This document shows positions 19,037 through 27,537 of a DNA stretch of 64,000 nt, piece after piece. Position 1 is the stretch's first letter; every line of letters begins with the position of its first letter. This stretch comes from Elusimicrobiota bacterium (lineage in GTDB: Bacteria; Elusimicrobiota; Elusimicrobia; UBA1565; UBA9628). The notes under the pieces were generated by a model, which did not search any database, was not told where the DNA came from, and saw only the letters and a program-made list of their open reading frames with translations. The DNA is taken from assembly GCA_016212855.1 (NCBI GenBank), contig JACRDP010000028.1:62001-126000 (forward strand). The letters are read 5' to 3'. The translations under genes and the position numbers were made by a program.

Positions 19037-19677
19037 GGGTCAAGGCGGAGCGCGCCAAGCGCCTGCTCAAGGGCCTGCGCAAGCTGTATCCGGACGCGCA
19101 CTGCGAGCTCGATTTTAAGACACCGTACGAGCTGCTCTTCGCGGTGATCCTATCGGCGCAGTGCACCGATGTGCGGGTGAACGCGACGACCAGGGTTCTC
19201 TTCAAGCGCTACAAGACGCTCGACGATTACGCCGAGGCCGATTCGGATGAGCTCGAGGCGATCGTGCGGTCTTGCGGCTTTTACCGGATGAAGGCCAAGG
19301 CCATCATCGAGACCGCGCGCGCCGTGCGCGACTGGCACGGGGGGAAGGTTCCCGACACGATGGAGAAGCTGCTCGCGTTGCGCGGCGTCGCGCGCAAGAC
19401 GGCGAACGTGGTGCTGGGCGAGATCTATGGAAAATCCGAAGGCGTAGTCGTCGACACGCACATGAAGCGCCTGTGCTTCCGCTTCGGACTCACCGACGAG
19501 GAGGATCCCGTGAAGGTCGAGCGGGACTTGGCCGACATCGTCCCGCGCAGGGACTGGGTGTTCTGGTCGCACGCGGTGATCTGGCACGGGCGGCGCGTGT
19601 GCAAGGCCGCGAATCCGCAGTGCGGCTCCTGCGCGCTGAGGGCCGACTGCCCGCAACGCGGCGTGGACGCGGACTAG
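19033..19677 (+). CDS. nth: Endonuclease III (DNA glycosylase/AP lyase)
   Basis: A 214-residue protein with the helix-hairpin-helix LRGVARKTANVVL containing catalytic Lys122, catalytic Asp141 in VVVDTHM, and the C-terminal [4Fe-4S] loop with Cys190, 197, 200 and 206. It removes oxidised pyrimidines and nicks the abasic site in base-excision repair. Its start overlaps the preceding stop (ATGA), so it may be translated by coupling. Its stop overlaps that of the convergent broken papain-like gene. Confidence 0.95.
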   Translation: MRVKAERAKRLLKGLRKLYPDAHCELDFKTPYELLFAVILSAQCTDVRVNATTRVLFKRYKTLDDYAEADSDELEAIVRSCGFYRMKAKAIIETARAVRDWHGGKVPDTMEKLLALRGVARKTANVVLGEIYGKSEGVVVDTHMKRLCFRFGLTDEEDPVKVERDLADIVPRRDWVFWSHAVIWHGRRVCKAANPQCGSCALRADCPQRGVDAD

Positions 19678-20092
19678 AACGTCTCGGTCTCGGACGGGAA
19701 CAGCACGGCTTCGACGGAACCGATCCGGCACAGCTGATTCTCGAGCACGTGACGGATGTCGCCGTCGACGAAATTCCCTTCCATGAGCCCGCATTTGAGG
19801 CCGGTCCGGCAGACATCCGAATGCGCGTCGCCGGTCAGAATCGTCCTTTGAACGAACAGATCCTCTTCTGAGAGACGGTGGCCGTAGCCGCGCGAATAGG
19901 CCGCCTCGAGCATCGCGACGGCGGCGAAGGCGTGGCAGGAGCCGATGTTCGACTGGTCTCGCTTGGGCGGATCCATCCATTGGCCGCTCGTGTCGGGATT
20001 TTTCGACTCGCGGCGGCGCTTGTCGGGAGGGCCGTCCGTGGCTCCGGCTGCGGCGGCGAGGAAGAGGACGGCGAGGACGAGGGGGGCCTCAT
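19674..20092 (-). pseudogene. Papain-like (C1A) peptidase remnant, frameshifted at a poly-C tract
   Basis: The frame ending at 19674 encodes DQSNIGSCHAFAAVAMLEAAY, the Gln and catalytic Cys region of papain-like peptidases, but stops about 85 residues after the Cys, before any catalytic His or Asn. No start codon exists in that frame. An ATG at 20092, six bases after a TATACC box, opens another frame: ATG-AGG followed by six C. One extra C would join it to a good signal peptide (M-R-P-P then LVLAVLFLAAAAGA) and then the Cys domain. So I read one gene with a one-base deletion, or a sequencing error, and a missing C-terminal half. Confidence 0.5.
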
Positions 20093-20107
20093 GGCCCCGG
20101 TATAACC

Positions 20108-20929
20108 CTACTTCTCGACGGGCGCTAGGGCGGAGAGGAAGTCCTTGATCGCCTTCGGGTAGGCGGGGCCGGTCTCGAGGAAGCCTTCGTTGTGCGAGCC
20201 CTTCATGTGGAAAAGGGTCTTTTTGACCGAGCCGGAAGCCAGGAAGTTTCGCCGCGCCATCTCGAAGGGAATAATGTCGTCGTCGTCGCTGTGCAGAAAT
20301 AAAGTCGGCAGAAGCACTCGCGGAAGGCGCGAGAGGTTGTCGAAGCGGATCTTGGCCAGCCGGACCGGAAACCAGGGGAGGACGATTTTCCCCATATCGG
20401 GGATCGAGGTGAAGCCGCTGTAGACGATGAGCCCCGCGGCGGGAATGCGCGAGGCGAGCTCGATCGCGGGACCGTTGCCGAGCGACTCGCCGTACAGCAC
20501 GAGCTTCGCGGGCGCAACCGCCTTGACCGAGCTGGCCCACGCCCAGGCGGCGAGCGCGTCGCGGTACAAGCCGGGCTCGTCGGGGCTTCCGCCGCTCTCG
20601 CCGTAGCCGCGAAAGTCGATCCACAGTTGCGCCGCGCCCGCGTCGTGGAACAGCCGCATCTTGTCGACCCGGCTGGAGAGGTTGCCGCCGTTGCCGTGGA
20701 AGCAGAGCATGAAGAGGGCTTCCGGAGACGAACCGGGTATCCACCAGGCGCGCAGGCGGACGCCGTCGGACGCAGTCAGGAACATGGGAGAGTAGGCCAG
20801 GCCGACTGCGCCCGGGTGGGTACGCATGTCCCGCGACGGGTGGAACACCATCGCGCGCTCGAAGAAGCGCAGGCCGATCCAGAGCAGGGCCGCGCCCATG
20901 GTCAGGACGATGGCCGAAGAGGGCTTCAC
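20108..20929 (-). CDS. Membrane-anchored alpha/beta hydrolase
   Basis: A 273-residue protein with an N-terminal membrane anchor (IVLTMGAALLWIGLRFFERAMVF) and an alpha/beta-hydrolase fold: oxyanion FHGNGGNLSSR, IDFRGYGESGGSP, nucleophile Ser in YGESLGNG, Asp in FLHSDDDDIIP and His in KGSHNEGF. The pattern matches the YfhR/ABHD13 group of serine hydrolases. Its active site may face either side. It is the last intact gene of the peptidoglycan-related minus-strand cluster, one base after the thioredoxin-like gene. Substrate unknown. Confidence 0.82.
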   Translation of the reverse strand: MKPSSAIVLTMGAALLWIGLRFFERAMVFHPSRDMRTHPGAVGLAYSPMFLTASDGVRLRAWWIPGSSPEALFMLCFHGNGGNLSSRVDKMRLFHDAGAAQLWIDFRGYGESGGSPDEPGLYRDALAAWAWASSVKAVAPAKLVLYGESLGNGPAIELASRIPAAGLIVYSGFTSIPDMGKIVLPWFPVRLAKIRFDNLSRLPRVLLPTLFLHSDDDDIIPFEMARRNFLASGSVKKTLFHMKGSHNEGFLETGPAYPKAIKDFLSALAPVEK

Positions 20930-20930
20930 G

Positions 20931-21461
20931 CTATTTCCACTTGATCGTGCAGCCGATCGCGTGCGTCTCGGGGATCTTGACCGGTCGCCCGGCGACCAGG
21001 TCGTCGAGGGCGTCGCGCAGCCACAGTTTCTCCGCCTTCCGGCGCGTCTTGTAGTTGTTGTCGTCGTCGACGGCGCCGGTGTAGGCGAGCCGGAGGTCCG
21101 CGTCGAGTATAAACAAGTGCGGAGTGTGCGTCGCGCCGTAGGCGCGTGCGGTCTCCTGCGACTCGTCGCGCAGGTAGGCGAAGGGGAAGCCTTTCTCCCG
21201 TGCCCGGGCCTTCATCGCGTCGAATGAATCCTCCGGATAATTGCCCGCGTCGTTGGAGTTGATGGCGGCCATGCCGACGCCCTTCGCGGCGTAGTCCTTG
21301 AACGCGGAGATCAGGCGGTCCTCGTTCATGACGACGTACGGGCAGTGGTTGCAGGAGAAGACCACGATCGTCGCCTTCGCGCCTTTGAGCGAGTCGAGGG
21401 AACGCGTCTGTCCGTCGACGTCCGGAAGGGAGAACGCGGGCGCCTTCTCTCCGAGCTTCAT
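20931..21461 (-). CDS. Thioredoxin-fold AhpC/TSA-like protein
   Basis: A 176-residue cytoplasmic protein with a redoxin fold: GEKAPAFSLPDVDG, then FSCNHCPYV with two Cys in a CNHC arrangement, DESQETARAYGATHTPHLFILD with the cis-Pro, and YTGAVDDDNNYK. This is the AhpC/TSA-like branch often annotated thioredoxin family or resA-like. It probably reduces peroxides or disulfides. The ATG at 21461 overlaps the preceding TGA (ATGA), so coupling to the GAF-PAS sensor is likely; the longer open frame upstream is not coding. Confidence 0.8.
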   Translation of the reverse strand: MKLGEKAPAFSLPDVDGQTRSLDSLKGAKATIVVFSCNHCPYVVMNEDRLISAFKDYAAKGVGMAAINSNDAGNYPEDSFDAMKARAREKGFPFAYLRDESQETARAYGATHTPHLFILDADLRLAYTGAVDDDNNYKTRRKAEKLWLRDALDDLVAGRPVKIPETHAIGCTIKWK

Positions 21462-22339
21462 TTCTTCTGGAAGGAGGTGATGTCCTGGAAGGTGACGCCG
21501 GCGCCGACGACCTGGCCGTGCGGATCCTGGATGAGCAAGGTCGAGTAGCCGAGGACGCGGTTCTTGTCCTTGTACTTCCACCACAGATCCTGGCGCTTGA
21601 CCGTCTCCTTCTTGACCAAGGTGTCCATCAGAATCTCGGCCATGTCGGGGATGATCATCAAGGTCTGATCGACCGGCTGGTTCATCGGCATGTCGTCGGC
21701 CAGGCCGAGGATCTTCTTCGCCGCAGGATTGCACAACATGACCCGACCGTGTATATCCACGGCGAGGAAGCCGCCGCCGAGGTTCTCGAGGATGCTCGCG
21801 TTGTGCGCGGTGACCTTGTCCACGGTCGACTCGAGGCGCAGCGCGCGCAGCGCCAGCGCGCAGGCCTGGCAGGCGGCCTGCGCGAAGGCGAGATCGGATT
21901 CGGTAAAGGGTCCGGTTCGTTTATTGATCAGCTCGATGACGCCGGTCAGCTCCAGCCGGTCGAGCAGCGGCACGGCCAAGACGTGACTTGTTTTATAGCC
22001 GGTGTCTTCGTCCACCTGTTTCATGAAGCGGGTGTCGGCGTAGGCGTCGGCGGTGAGCACGGGCTCGCGGTACTTGGCGACCCAGCCGCACAGGCCCTTG
22101 CCGGACTCGACGCGGCGGGACTCGACGCGGTGGCCGGCGGAGCCGAGCGCCGCGCGGGCGATGAGCTGGCCCTGCTTGGGCAGGAAAACGAAGTAGGTCG
22201 CGGCCTCGCAGTCGAGCGCGGCCGCGAGCTTGTCGAGCACGCGCGCCCACACCTGGTCCTCCTCGGCCTCCTTGGCGGAGGAGAGGAACTGCAGGAGGTC
22301 GACGAGCGCGGGCCGAGCCCCGGCGCCGGGGGAGATCAG
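21458..22339 (-). CDS. GAF-PAS sensor protein without output domain, CTG start
   Basis: About 293 residues: a GAF domain (about 30-175, with GLCGWVAKYREPVLTADA and AVPLLDRLELTGVIELINK) followed by a PAS domain (about 180-290, with FLAVDIHGRVMLCNPAA and GAGVTFQDIT). No kinase, cyclase or DNA-binding part follows. The annotated GTG at 22252 would cut into the GAF helix. CTG at 22339 has GGAGGT ending 4 bases before it and overlaps the amidase stop as CTGA, so I prefer it. It may sense a small ligand or redox state for the adjacent envelope genes. Confidence 0.7.
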   Translation of the reverse strand: MISPGAGARPALVDLLQFLSSAKEAEEDQVWARVLDKLAAALDCEAATYFVFLPKQGQLIARAALGSAGHRVESRRVESGKGLCGWVAKYREPVLTADAYADTRFMKQVDEDTGYKTSHVLAVPLLDRLELTGVIELINKRTGPFTESDLAFAQAACQACALALRALRLESTVDKVTAHNASILENLGGGFLAVDIHGRVMLCNPAAKKILGLADDMPMNQPVDQTLMIIPDMAEILMDTLVKKETVKRQDLWWKYKDKNRVLGYSTLLIQDPHGQVVGAGVTFQDITSFQKK

Positions 22340-24174
22340 CGGGACCTCCGTGCGGCGCCGACCAAGAATCGCTCAATGCCCGTCGCCGCCGCGCGCGCGA
22401 GCGATTCGCGGAAGTAAGGGTCGTTGAGCATCTGCTCCTGCTCCGGCGAGTTGATGAAGGTATTTTCGATGAGGATCGACGGCATCGCGGTCAGGCGCGT
22501 GACCAGGAGATCGGCCCACTTCATGCCCTCGTCGGGAAGGGGGATCGAGGCTGTGAACGCCGCCTGGACCTCGCGCGCGAGGTCCAGGCTCTGCGGGTGG
22601 TAGTAAAAAACCATGAAGCCGTGCGGCTTGGCATACGGGTTCTCGCCGTCGGGGATCGCGTTGTTATGGAGGCTGACGAACAGGTCGGCGCCGCGCTCGA
22701 CGGCGAGCACCGGGCGGTCCGTGAGCGACAGTTCATGCGTCGGCGAGTCGCGAGTCGGCAACACGACGGCGCCGGAGCGTTCCAGGCGCCTCTTCAGCGC
22801 CAGCATGATCGCGTAGTTCGCGTCCATCTCTCTCGTCCACAGCGGGCCCGTCGCGCCGGGCAGCGAAGGCATATGGCCCGGATCGAGCATCACGCGTATG
22901 CCTTTCAACGGGCGGAGCGGATCGATCGAGGGCGGACGGCGGATGTCGATCTTGAGCGACGAGCCTTCGTAGGACGGCGTCCAGCCCCACAGCTTGATCC
23001 CGGGGGCGAGCCGCACATGGAAAACGACCACATCAGTGGACTCGTGGCGCCAACGGACCTCGCTCACCACCTCCGGGGCCTCGTTGCGCGCCCAGTTGGT
23101 GTGCAGCACGGTCGAGTGCAGGCGGATCGTCAGCCCGCCCATGTCGTCATCGGGCTGCGCGTCCACGACGGCGCGCTCGCTGAGGCCGATCTTGAGCACC
23201 GCGCCTCGGTCGGATCGGACGACGCCGACGTTGCCGGTGACCGCGCGAGGCGGCGCGGTTCCGGTCGACAGGTCGACGTCTTTGGCCGCGAGCCAGCCGA
23301 CCAGATTCTGGGAGACCTGCACGCGGACCGACGCGCCGTCGCGGCCGGTCACGGGCAGGCGCGTGCCGGGGAAAGGGAAAAGCAGGAAGCCGTTGTTGGG
23401 GCCGGTGCGCATGTTGATGAAGCCGGCGGGGGTCGACCTTGCCGTCGCGATGGGCGGCGTCGAGTCGAGGACGGCGACGGTCGCCGGCGCCTTCGCGCCG
23501 ACCGACGACCAGCCCTTGGACAACTCGTACTCCACGGCGGCGGGCGCAAACGCGAGGCCCGGCGGGGCCTGCCACGCGTCCTCGTAATTTCCCGGGCCTC
23601 CCTCGCGCATCTCCCGCCAGGGCTGGCGGCCGATGCGCCAGCGCGCGCGGCGCCCGGGGGTGGCGCGCAAGCGCGCGCTCAGCCAGTCACCGGCGCGCAG
23701 TTCCAGATTCGTTCGCGGCGTCGGCGAGGCAGGGTCGATGTAGAGTTTGTCGGTCGGCAGCGCGGACGGCGGGAGGGGAACCAGAATGCGGCGCTCCGCG
23801 ACCGCAGTGCCGGTCGCGAGCGCCAGTTCCGCGCGAAAGGTGAAGGTGCCGGGAGAGATCGGCAGGTAGGCGTTGAAGCCGCCGTCCTTGTGAACCGTCA
23901 CGGTCTCCCCGTTGATGGTGAACGCCGCCTTCGGGTCGATCACGTTGCCGATAATGAAGGTCGCCTGGGCGGCGATGGTCAGGTTCTCGGTGGGCCAGAC
24001 GAAGATGATCGGCTCGGTCGAGCGTTCGGCGCGGATCCAGCCGGGAGGGAAACCGGGGAACGAAATCTCGACAGGCGGTTCGACGGCGGGCTTGATTCGG
24101 ACCTTGTGCTCGGGACGGGCGGCGGCGGAGTGAGCCAAGGTCAGGAGCAGCGCGGCCGCGAACACGCATTTCAT
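22336..24174 (-). CDS. N-acetylmuramoyl-L-alanine amidase (Amidase_3) with SH3-like module
   Basis: A 612-residue exported enzyme. A signal peptide (cut near SAAA) leads to beta-rich modules; an SH3-like segment lies about 250-300 (FINMRTGPNNGF, then LVGWLAAKDV), an AMIN-like beta region follows, and the catalytic Amidase_3 domain fills about 425-605. Zinc ligands are readable in LDPGHMP, REMDANY and SLHNNA; the catalytic Glu is in ILIENTFIN. It cuts the bond between MurNAc and the stem peptide. A TAGAAT box lies seven bases before the ATG. Confidence 0.88.
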   Translation of the reverse strand: MKCVFAAALLLTLAHSAAARPEHKVRIKPAVEPPVEISFPGFPPGWIRAERSTEPIIFVWPTENLTIAAQATFIIGNVIDPKAAFTINGETVTVHKDGGFNAYLPISPGTFTFRAELALATGTAVAERRILVPLPPSALPTDKLYIDPASPTPRTNLELRAGDWLSARLRATPGRRARWRIGRQPWREMREGGPGNYEDAWQAPPGLAFAPAAVEYELSKGWSSVGAKAPATVAVLDSTPPIATARSTPAGFINMRTGPNNGFLLFPFPGTRLPVTGRDGASVRVQVSQNLVGWLAAKDVDLSTGTAPPRAVTGNVGVVRSDRGAVLKIGLSERAVVDAQPDDDMGGLTIRLHSTVLHTNWARNEAPEVVSEVRWRHESTDVVVFHVRLAPGIKLWGWTPSYEGSSLKIDIRRPPSIDPLRPLKGIRVMLDPGHMPSLPGATGPLWTREMDANYAIMLALKRRLERSGAVVLPTRDSPTHELSLTDRPVLAVERGADLFVSLHNNAIPDGENPYAKPHGFMVFYYHPQSLDLAREVQAAFTASIPLPDEGMKWADLLVTRLTAMPSILIENTFINSPEQEQMLNDPYFRESLARAAATGIERFLVGAARRSR

Positions 24175-24181
24175 GGCCGGA

Positions 24182-24187
24182 ATTCTA
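24182..24187 (-). promoter_or_regulatory. -10 box TAGAAT, 7 nt before the amidase gene
   Basis: TAGAAT, TCCGGCC, ATG on the minus strand, within the 41-base gap after the Mur ligase gene. Leaderless-type spacing. Confidence 0.45.
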
Positions 24188-24215
24188 CCAACTTTCTCCG
24201 GACGAGGGTGACGAC

Positions 24216-25568
24216 TTATCGCAGCGCCGTCAGCACGGACCGGGCGAAGTCCGAGAGCGAGGGATCGCGTGCGCCCATGACCAGCACCAGGTCTCCATCA
24301 CGCGCTTCAGCCGCTATGAGCGCAACGATCTCGGCGCGGTCGGGCACGTGGAACGCTCCGAGGCCCTCGGCGCGCAGTGGTCCGACCACGTCGGCCGAGG
24401 AAATGTCCTTGCTGGCGGTGCCGCCGACATAATAGATATCCGGAAGCCAAAGGCGGTCGTCGGGCCGCAACCCCTCGGCGAAGGCGGCGATGAGTTCGTT
24501 TTTGAGGTGGCGCGTGGGCGCGAAACCGTGCGGCTGATAGACGGCCAGGGTCCGGCGGCCGCGCAGGCGGGCCGAGGTCAGGGTCGCGGCGATCTTGGCG
24601 GGATTGTGGGCGAAGTCGTCTATCACCTCGACTCCGCGCTCTATCCCAAGACTTTGGAACCGGCGTGCCACTCCTTGGAAGGAAGACAGAGCCCGGCTGC
24701 AATCGTCGAGAGACACGCCTTCATTGAGGCATGCCGCGATCGCGGCGACGGCGTTCTCGGCATTGTGGCGGCCGGGGACGGGAAGAGCGAACGAAACATC
24801 CTTCACGCGGAATGTCGAGCCGGCGGCGTTCAGCGCGAGACCTTCGGCGCGCACGGCGCCGGACGACAAACCGAACGAGACATCGGCGCGGATATCGGCG
24901 AGTGCCGCATCGTCGGAATTGACGAGGCCGGTCGCGACGTTGACTCTGAATTTAAGAAAAATCTCGCGCAGGGCGGAGACCTCGAGATGATCCTTGGTCA
25001 GGTTCAGGAACACGCCCACGGCCGGCTTGTAGTTGACGAGGGAACCGTCGCTCTCGTCGGCCTCGACGACGAGCAGGCTCGATTTGCCGCGCCAGGCGTT
25101 GCCGGTGAGGCCGCGTTTCTGCAGCGCGATGAGGCTTCCGCCCGTGATGACCGAGGGACCGCGTCCCGCGGACTCCAGAATCTCGAAGATCATGGCGACG
25201 ACGGTGGACTTGCCGCTCGTGCCGGTGACCGCGATGGTCCGCATCTCCGACACATGGCGGGCAAGGTACTCGGACCTGTGCATGATCGGCACGCCCAAGG
25301 TCTTCGCCGCGGCGATCTCGGGGTTGGAGTTCTCGATGGCCGTGGAGAGCACGACCAGGCTCGTCTCTTTCGTGACGGCGCTTCCGTCCTGGGGGAGCAA
25401 GCGCACACCGAGCGCTTCGAGCTTGGCGGGCAGTTCCGTCCCCTTGCCGCGGTCAAAGTCGCGGTCGGAGCCCGTGGCCGGGCCCCCGTCCATGGCGTGG
25501 ATTTGAGCGAGAGCGCTCATGCCCGCCCCGCCGATTCCGACGAAATGGATCAGCGGCTTCTGTGCCAT
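24216..25568 (-). CDS. MurC-type Mur ligase
   Basis: A 450-residue Mur ligase: N-terminal HFVGIGGAGMSALA, as in MurC; ATP loop GTSGKST (the usual MurC loop is GTHGKTT); ADESDGS; GRHNAENAVAA; and DDFAHNP with YQPHGFAPTRH in the C-terminal domain, as MurC has DDYGHHP and FQPH. It would join L-Ala to UDP-MurNAc, or a peptide to a related muropeptide (Mpl-like recycling), in the cytoplasm. The variant loop and the lack of neighbouring murG/murB/ftsW suggest it may not be the main MurC. It starts directly after the NlpC/P60 gene stop. Confidence 0.78.
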   Translation of the reverse strand: MAQKPLIHFVGIGGAGMSALAQIHAMDGGPATGSDRDFDRGKGTELPAKLEALGVRLLPQDGSAVTKETSLVVLSTAIENSNPEIAAAKTLGVPIMHRSEYLARHVSEMRTIAVTGTSGKSTVVAMIFEILESAGRGPSVITGGSLIALQKRGLTGNAWRGKSSLLVVEADESDGSLVNYKPAVGVFLNLTKDHLEVSALREIFLKFRVNVATGLVNSDDAALADIRADVSFGLSSGAVRAEGLALNAAGSTFRVKDVSFALPVPGRHNAENAVAAIAACLNEGVSLDDCSRALSSFQGVARRFQSLGIERGVEVIDDFAHNPAKIAATLTSARLRGRRTLAVYQPHGFAPTRHLKNELIAAFAEGLRPDDRLWLPDIYYVGGTASKDISSADVVGPLRAEGLGAFHVPDRAEIVALIAAEARDGDLVLVMGARDPSLSDFARSVLTALR

Positions 25569-27530
25569 TTAAAAGTACGAGCCGAAGAAGACGCGGCGGC
25601 GTCGGGGCCGGGCGAAGGAGATGTCGGACACGGCGTCGCCCGACTCGATCGCGGTGAGCGCCTGGCCGAAGCGCTCCAGGAAGGTCGTGCGCAGGACGCG
25701 GCCGGAGGACTTGCGGCTCTCGATGAGGCCGTCGCCGCCGGTGAAGATCATGACGTGCGTGATGCGTTCGCTCGTCTCGTCGTCGGTCAGGAAGATCATG
25801 TCGCCGGCTTCGAGTTGCTCGCGCCGCACGGCGCGGGCGTGCAGCTTCTGCTCGTGCGAGTCCCGGGGCACATCGCGGCCGTGAATGCGGTAAGCGAGGC
25901 TGACGAGCCCGGAGCAGTCGACGCCGATCTTCGGGTCGGGCTGGACGCCGGAGCGTCCGCCCCAGTAGTAGCTCGTGCCGAGGAACAGCTCGGCGGTGCG
26001 GATGATCTCGGCGCGCGAGGCGGCGGTGGGGACGGCCGGTGCGGCGTACAGCGCGTCCGACGGGATCTGCGCCGTCGTGCCGTCGAGCAGGCGCACGGTC
26101 GATTGACCGCCCGCCTCGGATACGCGGGGCAGGCGCGTGCCGACGGAGAGCGTCAGGAGGTCCTCTCCGCGCTGGAGCAGGGCCTGGCGCACGCGCACGA
26201 CCGCGTCGGACTTGGGCGCCGCCGCGGAGACGAGCTGTTCGGCCCGGATCCAGCCCGGGTAACCCTGCCAGGCGTTCGCGGGCAGAAAGCTTTCCTGCTC
26301 CTCGGCGCGCACGCGCACCCAATCGCCCTTGGCCTCGAGCGCGGTGACGGTCTCGCCATAAAGGAGTTGGGATAAGTGGGCGTCGTCGTCGAGCTTCACG
26401 ACTTTGCGGCGCACCGGCTTGGTCCAGAGATCGGCGACGGGCGCCCCGACGGTGAACGTCCGCGGAAACGTCCGGCCGAGCAGGTAGGCGAGGCCGCGCT
26501 TGCGGCCGCGCCAGACCTTATGAAACGCGGCGCGGCCGTAGACGCGCCGCACTTGGTCGCGGCCCTTGCCGGCCGGATCATAGGCGATGACGTCGCCCTC
26601 GGCGGTGAAGCCGCCGACGACGATGACGTGGCCGCGCGTGCGCGAGATCGGCGCGTTGGGCAGCTGGCCGTCGTCGAAGGTGATGCTGACGACGACCGGC
26701 CGGCCGAGCGCGATCTCGGCCTCGAGATCGGCCAGCGACTCGAGGCGAGCGACGCGAGCCTCGAGTCCGAAGGAGCCGACGTAGGCGGCGTTCGCCGGCC
26801 AGTTTCCGAACAGCTGGGAGCCGCGGTCTTGCGCGGCGAGGGCGACTTCCTCGAGACTTTTCTTGATCCCGCAATAATCGAGGACCATCGCCAGCGAGGT
26901 CGGCGAGCAGATGTCGTGCTTGTATTTTTCCTGCGCGTCGCCCTGGGACATCGGGGTCAGGCCGAGGTCGCGGACCCAGGGCCCGGTTGAGAACGCGGGC
27001 GGCTCCTCGGGGAAAGAGGCGTCGGAGACCGAGAGCGCGACCGAGCGCAGGCGCACGAACTGCTTTCCGGCCTTGAAGCGCAGGCGGTAGCGCGACGCCG
27101 TCGCGGCCTTCTTGAGCTTAAGCGTGTCCACGTCGACGACGCCGTAATCGTCGGCGACGCTGATGGGCGACGACCAGCCGTCCGAATTCAGCGTGCCGAG
27201 CAGGTACCACTCCGTCCAGACTCCGTCGATGCGGACCTTGACCGAGAACTCGACCTCGCCTCCCGCGGGCACCTCCGCGGAGACGGAGCCGACGAGATCG
27301 TCGAACGGGGCCGGCGCTTCGAGGTCCCGCGATTCGAGCGAGCCCGTCGCGGCCTTCGTGCGGTACAGCCCGTCGGCGAACGGCAGTCGATCCAAGCCCG
27401 TAGCACGGGATCCTGAGACATCGAGCGCGGTGCGGTGGAGGATGGTGTGGTTCATCGCTTGAGCGGACGTCGCGAACAGTATAAAGAAAAAACCGGGCGA
27501 CCAGAGCGGCCGCCCGGCTTTTTCATACAC
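25569..27530 (-). CDS. Exported double cysteine peptidase: C39-like + SH3 + NlpC/P60
   Basis: A 653-residue protein. After a beta-rich head (about 30-190) comes a C39-like papain-fold domain (Cys208 in HDICSPTS, His in RGHVIVVGG, Asp in AYDPAG), two SH3-like segments (about 350-500), and an NlpC/P60 domain with Cys539 in DCSGLVS and His592 in ITHVMIF, expected to cut peptidoglycan stem peptides. The GTG at 27530 gives a signal peptide (SPGFFFILFATSAQA). Its codons also form the ferredoxin terminator hairpin; ATG at 27455 is the alternative start without signal. Cluster neighbours are a Mur ligase and an amidase. Confidence 0.8.
   Translation of the reverse strand: MYEKAGRPLWSPGFFFILFATSAQAMNHTILHRTALDVSGSRATGLDRLPFADGLYRTKAATGSLESRDLEAPAPFDDLVGSVSAEVPAGGEVEFSVKVRIDGVWTEWYLLGTLNSDGWSSPISVADDYGVVDVDTLKLKKAATASRYRLRFKAGKQFVRLRSVALSVSDASFPEEPPAFSTGPWVRDLGLTPMSQGDAQEKYKHDICSPTSLAMVLDYCGIKKSLEEVALAAQDRGSQLFGNWPANAAYVGSFGLEARVARLESLADLEAEIALGRPVVVSITFDDGQLPNAPISRTRGHVIVVGGFTAEGDVIAYDPAGKGRDQVRRVYGRAAFHKVWRGRKRGLAYLLGRTFPRTFTVGAPVADLWTKPVRRKVVKLDDDAHLSQLLYGETVTALEAKGDWVRVRAEEQESFLPANAWQGYPGWIRAEQLVSAAAPKSDAVVRVRQALLQRGEDLLTLSVGTRLPRVSEAGGQSTVRLLDGTTAQIPSDALYAAPAVPTAASRAEIIRTAELFLGTSYYWGGRSGVQPDPKIGVDCSGLVSLAYRIHGRDVPRDSHEQKLHARAVRREQLEAGDMIFLTDDETSERITHVMIFTGGDGLIESRKSSGRVLRTTFLERFGQALTAIESGDAVSDISFARPRRRRVFFGSYF
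27485..27518 (-). terminator. Rho-independent terminator of the ferredoxin gene, inside the next gene's 5' coding region
   Basis: On the minus strand CCGGGCG and CGCCCGG form a stem followed at once by TTTTTT. It lies 20-50 bases past the ferredoxin stop and within the first codons of the C39-NlpC/P60 gene. Confidence 0.65.
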
Positions 27531-27537
27531 GCCGATC

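Noticed and set aside
20105-20744. Extension of the papain-like frame upstream through the hydrolase gene
   Set aside because: It is an out-of-frame shadow of the alpha/beta hydrolase; the signal peptide and promoter point to a start at 20092.
24348-26375. Long open frames opposite real genes (here 675 codons; also 40104-41726, 39677-41368, 5213-6499)
   Set aside because: They are Arg/Gly/Ala-rich with no domain and lie across genes with clear motifs; GC-rich third positions leave few stops on the other strand and frames.
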